DNA of 64,000 bases from Begonia masoniana (taxonomy: Eukaryota > Streptophyta > Magnoliopsida > Cucurbitales > Begoniaceae). Location of the stretch: assembly GCA_022432975.1 (NCBI GenBank), contig CM039512.1, positions 2,466,519 to 2,530,518 on the forward strand, given 5' to 3'. Shown in pieces: positions 24,773 to 36,458 of the stretch; the first letter of the stretch is position 1, and every line of letters starts with the position of its first letter. Both the position numbers and the translations under genes were made by a program. Under the pieces are notes generated by a model. That model saw only the letters and a list, made by a program, of their open reading frames with translations. It did not search any database and was not told the origin of the DNA.

Positions 24773-27700
24773 TCATATCCTAGTCTTGCGTAGCTCATCG
24801 GCTCCGTGTGCAAAATGGCATCGTTCCCCAAATGTGCAAGAGCCTTTGGTGAAATTGTCACACAGCTTGGTCTTGAAGTTGCTTCCAGAACCTGAGAATG
24901 GCATGGTTGAGTGCTTTGTGGGGGCTCCAGCAGCTGATCCAACGTTTGCAATTAGCTCACCAACCATTGCACTAGCTTGCTTGATCTGATCCAAAGTGCC
25001 CTCAAGCTCGATATTTTTTAAATTAGGATCTGACTCATGATCCCTAATTGAAAGCTTGGCTCCTGTAACGCGACATATTTGTTTAGAATTAATGCCATTT
25101 TTCCCAATTATAGCACCAGCAAGGGATCCATCAATGCTGATCTTGGCAGTTGCTGAGGCGCCAAAGCTGGCTGCAGGTCCATGACTAGCAGGGGGTGGTG
25201 GTTCAATGTGATTGCCCATCCTGCCTGGCATACCTCTGACAGAGCGTGGATCTTCATACGATGGAAAAGTTGGCTTGCCAAGCTCCCACTCTCCATGAGC
25301 AAAATGACATTTATCACCAAATTTGCACCCTTCAGCAGTGTTATATTTGTTGCACAGACGACTCTTCACAGATGGAGGAGAAGAACCATCAGGAAACGAC
25401 GGAGGATGTGCTGTATTTCTGGTAGCTGGTGGAAAAGTAGTGTTGCTACCAAGGTTGACCATCTGGGAAACAGCTTTAACACCACCAGGAACATAATGCA
25501 AAAAGTGACAGGCCTCCCCAAAAGGGCAACCAGATGTGCTACAAAAAAACAAACCAAGTGTTGATTTTTTGTAAGCTAAATCCTTTCATATGCCAACTTG
25601 TTGAAACCATTAAAACCATCTTACAGAAACAATATATACGAAACCACAATGAACTAAAAAATAGATTACGGAAAATGGTAAGAAAATAGGGGGAAAACAA
25701 GGAATAGAAAAGATGCAAATTTTCTATAGAACTCACCAGAGTTTTTTTGCCTCATTATTATTAGACAAACAAATATGAGGAAAAGACGCTGACTTTACAG
25801 ATCGCACTAATAATAATATTAAAACTTAAAAGAGTATACAAAGTCTAAGTCCTGAATGGAGTGGAAAAGAATCAGTAAACAACAAGATGGTGCAAACAGT
25901 TGACAGAGTGAAGCTTCAGCTGTGTGCCAAATGACCACGCCACAATGTAAAGAACAAACATAGTGCAAGAAATTAAAAGATAGCTTTCGCAATATGGAAA
26001 AATGACCTGCAGTATTACTTCTTTTCAGATAATAATGACACACATTCAGTAATTATGTTTCCCTTTTAGTATGGCAAACAGAATAACCTGTACGGGATTT
26101 TATCATGACCCATCACCCCATCTCCATCAACTGGCTTACTTGTGAATCATGAGTAATGTATAGTTATGCAATATATGCAGAAACTAGTTTTGTCCAACAA
26201 TCTGTTTCCAATTTATGCAAATCCCAGCAAGTGGTTAATCGAACTGTATTCTTGTGAATCAACTGTTTCAGTTCATTCTCTTTGTTATATGATTAGATCA
26301 AAGAGCAAACCTGTACACAATTTTAACTAGCCACTTCATTAGTCCACATCACTTTTAAACATAAATTTGTAGTAAAATTTCACCTAAATTTATAATTAGA
26401 AGTAGTTTATCTGAATTGGTTTAGATTAGAACCTGAAAAACTTTGTGCAAGGCTTCGATTTGCTTCCTAAACCAGTTGGAAAGGACTCCATTTCTGTTGC
26501 AGAACATTAATTAACTTTTCTTAGTTAAAATTTCATCGATTTGCTGATCTTTGAACTCACTTAAGATCATGTTACTGATTTCTACATGCATTAAATATGG
26601 ATTTAGTAGACATTTACCACAGTTGTATGCACAACCAAATAAACCAGTTACCTTCAAAATTTACTTTGACCAATAAAAGAACTTAGAACAATAGACATGT
26701 CACTGTTGTTAAATATAGATTAAGATGTAGATAAAACCAAAAAGAAAATTGATATTTCTGTTCTTATCTGAAAGTTCATTGAATCAATTATGGCGTCAAG
26801 TAAATTTTTAATGCACCCAAAAAATTAAATTTAAAAACTTTGAGAGAGCAAGTGATGACCAGAAGATTAAACCTAGTGATAGATAAAAAAGCAGATAGAA
26901 AAGCAGTTAAAAGTCAACAAATATAAGCTGACCAACTTATGGAAAGACACGGAGAAAGTAATAAAAATAACAGATATTACAAAAATACAATAGGAAGCCT
27001 TTCTTAAAGACACTACATCACTATAGATATTAAAGAGAAACTGCCTTCATAAGTTATAAGTGGAAAAGTATTGATTTAGATTTCTACTTTGTCCTCAACA
27101 TACGCATGTAGACTACTTCCACAAGCAATATATCAAAAAATTCCTTTATAGGGAAAATATTATTTACCCGCATCAAATCAAAACTAAAAAACCACAACAT
27201 AAAACTGATTTCAAATGCTGAGACGAACTGAAAGATCAGAAACACATCCTACGAAAAAAAAAGATGGCTACATGAATTGGTTACAACCAATAGCAAGTAA
27301 GAACACCAAAGTAATGGAAGACAGTATTCTCCAATGAGGCTCCATCTTCAGAGTCTCCCGTCTAAATGCTAAAGCAAATTTCACATACCCGTAGGCCCCA
27401 CTAAGACGAACTGGAGTTTCAACTAAGGATCCAGAATATATTTAAGTGGTTTTATAAGTAAGAAAATAGTAGTTGGAGTGAAGCATACAATGTATAAGTA
27501 ATAAATTCATGTAATTACAGATTCCAGATCTATTTTGGTCATTGCTAAGTAAAACTTCAATCCAACTAAGTAGTAAAGTGTTATTTTCTTTCATATCAAT
27601 AGAACTCAATTCCATTCTCTAGGCAGCCTACGTCTACATACAAATAAATAACATTTAAGATTTTAACCTTTAGCTTCCACAGGCAAGGAGATTAAAAAGC

Positions 27701-27974
27701 TTAAATCAACTTCTTTTTCATCTTTCTCAAACACTGAGTCCCCTCTCATAACATAAATTATAAAAAGACCATTTATTTAAAGAAAAACAATCTATAAAGC
27801 AAGCAAAAACATATAATCGACAGGAGCGCAGACATTAACATCCAGAACACTCAAAACAAAGAACACAATTCATAAAGCTATTTAGGAGCACGAACCTGCT
27901 TTAGACTTCTTTTGGCCACCATTTCCATTCATAAAAGCTTCCGACCTTCCCCTCTTAAGGCCTCCAAAATCCAT
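24773..27974 (-). CDS. CCCH zinc-finger and KH-domain RNA-binding protein (KHZ / C3H14-like)
   Basis: Three exons: 27896-27974, 26433-26493, 24773-25538, joining into 301 codons plus stop; the phases agree at both junctions. Domain order: a basic N-terminus ([14 protein letters not shown]); CCCH finger 1 at about residues 42-61 ([20 protein letters not shown]); finger 2 at about 109-128 ([20 protein letters not shown]); KH domain at about 178-242 with the GxxG loop in [16 protein letters not shown]; finger 3 at about 273-291 ([19 protein letters not shown]). Such proteins bind RNA in the nucleus; Arabidopsis KHZ1 and KHZ2 influence flowering and leaf senescence. Finger 2 between finger 1 and the KH domain is extra compared with KHZ1/2 as I recall them. 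Intron 1 is about 1.4 kb and intron 2 about 0.9 kb, both featureless. Confidence 0.9.
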
Positions 27975-28103
27975 CTTCCGGATCCGAAAAAGACAAACGA
28001 CAAAAAATGACACGACCGAGTAAAAAAGCTAATTATTACAAAGGAAGGCGACAAACGATTCACAAAAACTCAGAGACTGAGATAGAATAAGGGAAGATTT
28101 GGT

Positions 28104-28110
28104 AACCCTA
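28104..28110. promoter_or_regulatory. Telo-box-like AACCCTA motif upstream of the CCCH/KH gene
   Basis: AACCCTA lies about 130 bp upstream of the start codon. Telo-boxes are common in promoters of plant genes for RNA and translation factors. A 7-bp motif alone is weak evidence. Confidence 0.3.
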
Positions 28111-28349
28111 GGTACCGTAGAAGAAGAAAGGAAGAGAAGGATGCAGGAAGCGCGGGGTGGACGAAAAGGGCGGAATCGAAAATTAGGTTTAAATGTCGTT
28201 AATAAGTTGGATCACATCCTCGACCACGTGCTGTCAGCATGGCATTATTACAATTTATGGGCTTTTGTTGGCTTCCGTGATGCCTTAATGGGCCTTTATT
28301 GAATTTTAAATACTTATTTTTTAAATATTCAACTATAACGTGTTATATT

Positions 28350-28530
28350 TATACGAATAATATTACGTTTATTCTCTTATTCTAATTATCTGAACATATT
28401 TATTAACATGAAAAATAATAATTAGTTCAATTAATATAATAAATTAATTATTTATAATTTATTATATTAATTATTATTTTTTGACTGAGTAAATATATTT
28501 ATATCGAAGAATAATAAAGTTAAAGTAGTA
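28350..28530. repeat. AT-rich palindromic MITE-like repeat
   Basis: Starts aataatattacgtttattc, the same end motif as the better-defined MITE at 55181. Centred near 28460 is a near-perfect palindrome (attaatataataaatta and its mirror). The right end is unclear. Confidence 0.5.
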
Positions 28531-28856
28531 TTTAAAGGATTAAATGAGTAATTAATAATTAATATGAATAATTTAAATATTTATATTAATAAATAAGTGA
28601 CACGTGGTTGATGTAATATTCTCTTGTGAAATTACAATACGATACATTTTAATTCTATATAATTGATCATTTATTCATTGTCACGAGTAATTAATACTTA
28701 ATTGTACATGATTAAATGAGTTGGACCAATAAATGAAAAACATGTGTTAGAGTTCTCCCACATGTGTTTTACTATAAAGTTAGTAATTCTGTTAAATGAA
28801 TGAATACTACACATAAATAATGACATTTACTCTCTTATTATACTATCTTAAGTTGA

Positions 28857-28943
28857 TGTGTCAAATAATTATTGGTACAATTAATATAATTCATTAACTA
28901 TTTGTAATTTATTTCATTAATTGTATAAATAATTGTTTGACAC
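28857..28943. repeat. Hairpin MITE-like repeat with gtgtcaaa ends
   Basis: Left arm gtgtcaaataattattgg and right arm aataattgtttgacac are inverted repeats flanking tacaattaatataattcat and its mirror. It looks like the core of the same AT-rich family found at 28350, 41250 and 55181. Confidence 0.55.
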
Positions 28944-28954
28944 TAACGTCTCTC

Positions 28955-29100
28955 AATGCTTCCAGTACAATATTGTCTGCTTTGTATCGGAGCCTACACA
29001 TATTTGTTCTTAGAGTTAGTCCAAAACACGTTGCACTATATATGAATGTGAGATTGTGCACCCCTACTGGTATGAGTTTGACCGTCACACTGAACTCTCT
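28955..29100. repeat. Fragment of a dispersed LTR-like repeat also seen at 35340-35510
   Basis: Shares, in order, agtacaatattgt, a ggag-cc-cata motif, tatttgttctta, tccaaaacacgtt and gtgagattgtgcacccc with 35360-35510. The second location also has a sequence complementary to the usual plant LTR primer-binding site, so both are probably miniature LTR-element remnants. Confidence 0.5.
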
Positions 29101-29299
29101 TTGCCTTCACATAAGAGAGAGACTATCACAGTAAACGTAGCATTACTCATTACCCAACTGGTGAAGCTTGTAAATTCCTCAAAAATATTAGTTAATCGTA
29201 TAAGTCGTGTTTATTCATATTTTGGCAAATTTAAGCAATCGTATGCATTATTTGTGTGACAAGCGAGTGGGTTATTAGATCCTCTAAATAATAAGGGCA

Positions 29300-31150
29300 C
29301 CTCCAATGGAGGTGCTATCTTGGTTGCTTGTCAGAGTTGCTCTGACAAGCAACAGCAACGATCGTTGCTATCTTCGTTGGAGGTCAACGATCGTTGCTTA
29401 AGGGTTGCTTTTTTAAGCAACCTTGAGCCAAGCTGATTAGGAGTGTGAAATAGTTTTTTAAAAAATTTTATTTGTTTATCTAGTTTAATTAGATTAAACA
29501 TTATATTTTATTTAGATGATACTGTTTTGTTTGATACAAATTGAAGCATGTGAGTCATACACAAAAAAAAATTGCACTGTTGCTCAACGGCTAAAAATTG
29601 AAAAAAATTATTATTTTATATATTCTCACTTTTTTTATCTATAAATACAAACATTTGTTGTCCAAATTCATTCTTCTCATATTTCCTTCACAATTTCCTA
29701 CAATTTCTTCACAATTTCCTTATCATTTTTCCTTAAATTCATATACAAATGGATTCTGATAACTCTTCAAATTTCAATCACTTAAATTATCAGAATCTAT
29801 TTTTTTAATTTTCTCAAAGTTCTTCAAATATACCTCACCCAATACATCAAAATCCATTTATTCAATTCTCCAAATTCCCAAATTCCACATTTTCAATATC
29901 ATCAAGTACCATCAAATTTTCAAAATTTTAAAAATTATCCATTTCCACCATTTCAAAACCCAAATTTGAGTTCATTTGAGACGTCCCAGTATTCGCCATT
30001 TGTCACGTTTGCAAATTCATTACCATTTGGTTCACCTCCGTCACACCGAACACCATCCACCTTTGATTCTGAATCTCGACCTGGACGCAGTGGAGACGAG
30101 TTATAGAATGCGCCTCGAATTGTTGAAGAAAATAAACCTAAAAAATCCAAACAAAAAATGAGGTGGAGTGAAGCAGCAAATCTACTTCTGATAAGCGGAT
30201 GACTCAACACATTTAAGGATTCTGTGGTTGGCATTGACTAAACAGCAGCACGTTTTTGGGACCGCATTGCTGATTACTTCAACGAAAACTGCAAAGATGG
30301 GCCTAGCAGAACAGTCAATCAATGCAAGGACCATTGGAACAAAATAAATCGGTGAGTCTGCTGAGTATTTGGAAACTCAATCTCGAAAAGCAGCCGGATT
30401 GGAGAAATTAGTGGAGATTGAAGCTAAAAAGGCAGAAGATAAGAGAATAACAAAGTACATGGACTATCTCATTATGGATACGTCGTATATGACTGATCAA
30501 TAAAAAAAAGATCACGAAAGATTTTGTGATCATATTAGGACTATTATCTTGAAATTTTAATGTATTTTTTTTTAGCAAGTTATGTAATTTTTTTCCCGTA
30601 AGTTATGTAATTTCTTTTTCGCAAGTTATGTAATTTCTTTTCCACAAATAAGTGTTATTTATTTTCCGCAAGTTATGTAATCTCTTTGTTTTCCGAAAGT
30701 GTCGACCGGGAAAACCACCTGGTCGACACTTTCCCCTCAATATAAATAAAATTCGGGAAAACCACATTGTTCGATTTGGAGCACAATTTGATTAAAAAAT
30801 ATTCTTCCTATTGAAATATAGATGTTTATAGAAATTTTTTCTTCAATATTTTGGACGGTAACCGTGTTTGTGTAATTTTATATTTGTATTTTAATTATAT
30901 ACAATTAATATTAATTTTAGTTGCTTCTCAAACTATAATATTTGCAAGAACATTACCCATTATTACTAAATTATTTTCTGGAATTAAGAACACGAAACAA
31001 AAAGCTTAATAAGGATTGCTATAATTAGAGTACAATGTTGCTTAAGAAATGAAGTAGAAGAAAGAGAATGTAATTTATTTAAATAATAATATAAATAATA
31101 TTAATTTATTTGATAGCAACTCTAACTGTAGATACCGTTTGGAGTTGATC
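29300..31150 (+). mobile_element. PIF/Harbinger-type element relic (Myb-like ORF only)
   Basis: The left end after taa is gggcacctccaatggaggtg, itself a small hairpin, followed by further self-complementary motifs (tgcttgtcagag with ctctgacaagca; caacgatcgttg twice). This subterminal structure is typical of Tourist/Harbinger MITEs. A broken Myb/SANT-like accessory protein lies inside, with no DDE transposase. The right end near 31150, read in reverse (gatcaactccaaacggtatct), resembles a diverged copy of the left end, but this boundary is uncertain. Confidence 0.55.
29749..30503 (+). pseudogene. Harbinger Myb/SANT-like accessory protein, degenerate
   Basis: The ATG at 29749 opens a Ser/Asn-rich N-terminus (MDSDNSSNFNHLNYQN) that stops early. 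Later pieces read MRWSEAANLLLIS, then RFWDRIADYFNENCKDG and NQCKDHWNKINR. This is the trihelix-like domain of Harbinger-encoded Myb proteins, often labelled glutathione S-transferase T3-like by mistake in plant genomes. The C-terminal KKAEDKRITKYMDYLIMDTS follows after a frame change. Several in-frame stops (after LLLIS and in the linker) make it non-functional. Confidence 0.75.
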
Positions 31151-31533
31151 AAATAACCTTTGATCTCACAAAGAACAAGAACATTACCCATTATTACTAA
31201 ATTATTTTCTGGAATTAAGAACACGAAACAAAAAGCTTAATAAGGATTGCTATAATTAGAGTACAAGGTTGCTTAAAAAATGAAGTAGAAGAAAGAGAAT
31301 GTAATTTATTTAAATAATAATATAAATAATATTAATTTATTTGATAGCAACTCTAACTGTAGATACCGTTTGGAGTTGATCAAATAACCTTTGATCTCAC
31401 AAAGAACAAGAACATTACCCATTATTACTAAATTATTTTCTGGAAGAACCTTCGATCTACAATGAACAAGAACATTACCCATTATTACTAGATTATTTTC
31501 TGGAATTAAGAACACGAAACAAAAAGCTTAATA
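30945..31533. repeat. 231-bp tandem duplication at the 3' end of the NPF gene
   Basis: The motif caagaacattacccattatt starts at 30945, 31176, 31407 and 31467. The first two copies are 231-bp near-identical units (31176 minus 30945 and 31407 minus 31176 are both 231). The third is a 60-bp stub and the fourth runs into the final codons and 3' UTR of the transporter gene. The unit contains the putative Harbinger right end, so gene-end and transposon-end sequence were duplicated together. Confidence 0.9.
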
Positions 31534-33524
31534 AACACTAGGTAAGATCATTTCAATATCATCTTCTTCTTCTCCACGAGTAGAACTTGATTGGCTTCCT
31601 TCAATGTTGATAGGTTTATACCAGTTGGCGCAGAACAAGTAAATGACAAAATCAATGGCTGTCAACCCAGCTATTAGGAAATAGAATCTGTCCATATGGC
31701 CGGTGTTCAGATCGTCAGGGATCCAGCCAGGTTTTTCCCTTCTTGCAGTGATCCCCATCACCATGTGAACCAGCATACTGCTCACGTAATTGCCCAGAGA
31801 AATGGAAGCCATGCACAGCGAGCTTCCAAAGCTTCTTATTCCATCCGGAGCTTGTCCATTGAAAAACTCCAGTTGACCCACGTACATGAAAACTTCAGAA
31901 GCACCCACAAGAACATACTGCGGAATCTGCCAGAATATGCTCAAAGAACTTGTTTTTCTATCTGGGATTGTGTATTTGAGCCTCATTATTTCAGTTGCTC
32001 CGGCCACAATCATGGCTAGCATTCCTATTATGAGACCGGTTCCCATTCTTTGAAGCTCGGTTAATCCTTTTGCATTGTTGCTGAGTTTTCCGGCGATGGG
32101 AATAAGAACTTTGCGGTAGATTCCGGTGCATATTAGGACACTGACGATGTCAAAAGCGGACATGCTTGCCGGCGGGATGTGGAATTTTCCAATCTGAGAG
32201 TTCATGACGTCTCCTTGTTCGACAAAAAGAGAAGCCATTTGGGTGAAGACGACTGAGTAGATTATAGTGCATAGCCAAACGGGTAACATTCTTAGTAGAC
32301 ACTTTGTTTCCTCTACTTGAGTTACAGTGCAAAGCATCCATGGATTTGCAGGGCTAGCTGCTTCATCTTTCTCTGTTATTGTTGCTGCCTTGTCCAGAAA
32401 CCTGGCCAGATTCAATGGAAACATCTAATTAGGTATGATTGTTTGGAATTTACTTGCCAGTGGATATTCATACTTACTGAAACTCGTCGCTGTGAAGGAT
32501 CTTCCTGCTTCCTTTAATGGCGGATTTTGGCCCTTCCATCTCGTAGAGTTCATCTGCATTTTCCGGCAGAGCAACATCCCACTTCTTCACGGCAGCGTAA
32601 ACCACCTGACCAATTCTCGGAAACGGATTCCCAGAAGGCTTCAGATATCTATACCTGGAAGTTCCTGACAAGAAGGAGATTAAAGCAAACACTGCAGATC
32701 CAAGAGAAACCAAGAACCCTAGCGTCCATTTCCCAGAATCTTCAAAGAAAACTAAAATGGTGTTTGAGAAAAGCGATCCAACGTTGAGGATGAAGTAGAA
32801 GTAGCAGAAAAAGACAGCCTTCGAGGCATTTTCTTTCGGGTTTGATTCGTCGAACTGGTCTGCTCCAAATGTGGCTATGGTGGGTTGATGGCCGCCATAT
32901 CCTAAGGCTACTAAGTAGATCGAGAGGTAGAAAATGGCGACTCCAGTTGGGGAAGAAGGTACGCAAAGTGTTTCTCCATCTCCACATCCCACTGGTTTAA
33001 CCAAGAAAATCCATGAACAAATCGACAAAAGCGCCAATCCCTAACCCAAAGAAAGCTCCATTGAAGTTTCCTTAAATACGTAAAAATCGAATGAAAAACA
33101 TGTTTAAACAGTGCAGGATTGGCTTACCACAACAAAAACAAGTTGAAAAACAGTGCAAGTCCAATAACGACCCCAATAAGAATCACTGAGAAAAGCTCCG
33201 ACCAACGAAAACAAGTAGACAGTTCCAGTCCACAGGCTGACGCTATTTGCAGCTTCTGCATTTTCTTGCTCAAGAACTCTCGTCAGAAACAGCACCAAAT
33301 TCACTCCCACTCCAAAGAATGCTAGTGTGGCCAGCCCTTGATTCACTAAACATATAATTAGCTACATGGATTAGCATAATTAAACACAATTAATGATTAA
33401 TGATTTGGGAGAGAAACTTGTGTACATAGCAAGATGCTTGCACATTTCCACCCTCCACTGTTATCTTTGATAATGGCTTCATTTCCATTGCAGTTTCTGG
33501 TTGAATCTTCTGCTCTCTCACAAC
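31528..33524 (-). CDS. NPF7: NRT1/PTR-family transporter, NPF7 type (N-terminal exon unresolved)
   Basis: A major-facilitator membrane transporter; the closest family member I recognise is NPF7.3/NRT1.5, which loads nitrate or potassium into xylem. Exons: 33426-33524, 33128-33345, 32478-33040, 31528-32401, phase-consistent. Motifs: NQGLATLAFFGVGVNLVLFL (TM1), SLVGAFLSDSYWGRY (TM2-3 loop), YGGHQPTIATFGADQFDE, FCYFYFILNVGSLFSNT, and C-terminal FWQIPQYVLVGASEVFMYVG. TM1 lacks the ExxER proton-coupling motif of most NPF members, as in NRT1.5. The usual TLDGxVD start is not clear. Candidate upstream exons are at about 33650-33714 (includes EPYTLTGAM) and 33779-33930 (ATG at 33928), but no join I tried gives a convincing N-terminus. 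The gene is real; its start is not settled. Confidence 0.87.
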
Positions 33525-34106
33525 CTATATTTTCCACTCTCACCTTCCCAAAATGAAAATAAACATAATTTATTTGAAAAGGAGGATCCATTTTTGGAAA
33601 AGAGTAGTCGGATATAGGCTTTTTCTGCTACCTTAAGACCAGCTTTCTCATTCTTGTAGTCCGAACTGACTGAAACCATGGCGCCTGTCAAAGTATAAGG
33701 CTCTGAAACATTCGAACGACAAAGTAAAATGTTTAGTTTAAGGATAAAACTATGTGAAGACATTAGATTCAGGCCAACCTTTTGCGAAACTTGATCAACG
33801 ACAAAACAATGTTTTCTGGGATCTTGTCACCGGAATCCGGCGATAACAAGGGATCAGTTCGAAACAAGGACCGGAATATCACTTCTCGAGAGCCCGGGAA
33901 ATGAACAAGACCGTTGAACAGTTTTGTCATTTATGTGTGGGACAGAAAATTTGTATCAAACACTGCACGAGCAAGGCTGAGTTCGTCCACCGTGAAGAGC
34001 TTGAAGCAATATATTTTCAGATTTCCTTTTCTTGTTGAGCCTGACACTGAGAAGCTAAGTCCATAGTTTACTCAGGAAAACATGAATGAGAGAGAGAGGG
34101 AGAGAG

Positions 34107-34113
34107 ATTTATA
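34107..34113 (-). promoter_or_regulatory. Probable TATA box of the NPF gene
   Basis: Minus-strand TATAAAT followed by a GA/CT-rich leader (34086-34106), about 180 bp upstream of the candidate first ATG at 33930. Confidence 0.45.
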
Positions 34114-34340
34114 AGGAAGGTTGGTTGAGTAATTAGAGGAACTAGCTGTAACTTATTCCTAAGAAATCTCTACAAGATTCTTTATCTCAACCAACTGGCT
34201 GCTGAATCGGATGTGCACTTTGATATTCAACTCTTCCTTTCAAATTATCTTTGAAAATACCCGATTTTTGTTTATTACGACTTTTTAGTAAAAAAAAAAA
34301 AAACAAATTAATTAAAATTTAGAAAGAAAGACGGGAAAAG

Positions 34341-34690
34341 TAGGGGCGTGCGGGCTACATTTCGGTCTCGTTCCACATCAAAACCGGAACAAGAACCATG
34401 AGATTTCGGGATTGGAATCGAAACCGACTGTGTTTCATGTCTCGATCCAAGTTCGGTTTCCAATTAAAAAAAAATTATTCGCATTGTTTATTGTTTTTGG
34501 GTCAGATTTTCCGAGTTTGGGTCCAGCTATATTTGCCCTTTTTTTTATGGTTTTGTGTCGGGTTTTAACCGGTTTCAAGTCGAATTTTTGACCCACAATT
34601 TGGTTTGATTTTGACGGTTTTTTGCCCTCAAAACCGTGGTCTGAAGTGTAAAACGCAGGTCTTGAAAATTTGGATGTAACATTTAACATT
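34341..34690. repeat. Possible hAT-like transposon end
   Basis: Starts taggggcgtgcgggctacat and continues with mixed runs of ccgg-containing sequence, a composition common at plant hAT ends (compare taggggtgagc at the first element). I cannot find the partner terminal repeat, so this is tentative. Confidence 0.3.
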
Positions 34691-34699
34691 AATATTTGT

Positions 34700-35120
34700 G
34701 TGTCCAGGTAGTTCTTTCACTTTTGTTGTCTTTCTTTATCTAATTTTTTTTTTATAGAAAAATATAAGGAAAAAAGTTATTTTTTTGTGCAAGAATTTGA
34801 TTAAATTAGTTTTCTTTAAAAAAATGAATAAAAAAACCTTGAAATTTTTTGTTTTTTTTTTAATTATTAAATTACATAAAAGTATATTATAATTTACTGA
34901 AAAAAATAAAATGAACGTTAGAAAAAGTTATTGGTTAACTCTCATTATTAAAAAATTTAAATGAAAATATAATTATTTTGTAACCGCTTTCATGTTATTA
35001 GATAATAAAATATAAAAATTTATATTTTTAAATAATCATACATTTATTCTCTTATTAACAAATATTGTTCACTTTGTCCCAGAATTTGCACAAATTTGTT
35101 ATTGAAGTTATCCCTATTAT
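34700..35120. other. AT-rich intergenic, no gene recognised
   Basis: Homopolymer-rich non-coding sequence with no long open frame on either strand. Confidence 0.4.
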
Positions 35121-35129
35121 ACTACTAAG

Positions 35130-35580
35130 GAGAATAACTCTACTTATAAAATATTTAATTTCCACTCTCTTAAGCGATGTGATATCGTATATACTTCACC
35201 ATGTGTGTTGAACTCTCACAATTAACAGAATCTTGGGTCGTTCTTGTATTCACATGGCAGACTGCCACAATCTCCTCCCTTGAAGGCCCGACGTCCCTGT
35301 CGGTTGCAGTTCTGTTGAGAATTAACTCTGATACCATTTGTAGAGTCCTTCGGTACTCTTAGTACAATATTGTTCGCTTTGAGCCGGAGTCCGCATATAT
35401 TTGTTCTTAGGATTAGTTCAAAACACGTTATATTATATAAGAAAGAGAATTCTACTTATAAAGCAATTAATTTCCACTCTCCCAAATGAGGTGAGATTGT
35501 GCACCCCCCACCCTATAGGATGAACCCTGACAATCAACAAAATTTTGAGTCGTCTTTGTCTACACAGGACGAGCTGACAC
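35130..35580 (-). repeat. TRIM-like miniature LTR element
   Basis: Two diverged direct copies (about 35130-35270 and 35447-35580) share, in order, ctacttataaa, ttaatttccactctc, a gatgtgatat or gaggtgagatt motif, and aatcttgggtcgt-cttgt or its equivalent. Between them lies aactctgatacca (35325-35337), the reverse complement of the plant LTR primer-binding site tggtatcagagtt. Direct repeats around such a site, with no coding sequence, fit a terminal-repeat retrotransposon in miniature. Confidence 0.5.
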
Positions 35581-36458
35581 AACTTACATTAAAAATCGTT
35601 TGAAACGTTAACAAATATGTTTAGATAGTAGAATAAGAGAGTAAATATAATATTATTATATATTTTTTAACTTATAATTACTTCAGTTAACAACAACACT
35701 TTTAATTCTTTGTTAATTATGAAATAAACAACTTTTAGAACTCCAAAACAACCCCCCTATAGTGTGAAAAGACAACTATTATACGAAGAGCAGATGAGCT
35801 ACTTTTGCTTCCACCCATAACCCAACTGTAACCAAACCCAATTTTATTGATTTTGATGTTGCAAATCCGACGAATACCCCGTGCCCAGTTTAGCATTTGC
35901 ACCCTTCTGTCTATGTTTATCGCTGATTATACCTTTCTTTTTCGACATTTCCGAAGCCATGGACCCTTGAAACAAAACAGCAACATTGTTCTCATCGAAA
36001 CCCTCTGTAAAGCTTGGTTATTTTTGCATTTTCGCTAGAAAGCCCACTTCTCTTTTCCTCTCGGGCGGCTGCGGGAAGTTGCTTTCTTCTCACATTGGGG
36101 CTCTCTGTTGCGAAAGTGTAAGGAGTTTTTTTGTTTTCTTACTTTTGGGTTCAAGTATGGGGGGGATTTGTCGAAGTGGATTTCAGATTAGGGGAGGAAT
36201 TAGCCTATTTTAACAGCATTTTGGTGGGTAATTAAATCTTTGTGTTGATTTTCACATGCATGAGCGATAGTATAGGTGTATATTTCGTTTGTTTGGATGA
36301 ATTACAGACATTCCTCTTGAAAGGGGACTGCAAAAGAATTCATTTTTACTCTGCAGTTACTCAAAAAAGTCGTTTATTCTGGATTCATTCTTTTTTGAGG
36401 ATCGAAAGTTCTTTCCTTCAGATCTCTATTCTCAACTCTGAGACATCGCTTCTTGGAA
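35581..36458. other. Promoter and 5' leader of the enoyl-ACP reductase gene
   Basis: AT-rich to about 35740, where a copy of the gaataagagagtaaatataatatt MITE end sits at about 35629-35655. From about 35850 on it is pyrimidine-rich and probably transcribed. Plant genes of this family often carry a 5' UTR intron, but I cannot place one with confidence. Confidence 0.4.

Noticed and set aside
31306..31515. Open frame with repeated PENNLVIMGNVLV
   Set aside because: It is produced by reading through the tandemly repeated 3' UTR segment of the transporter gene.
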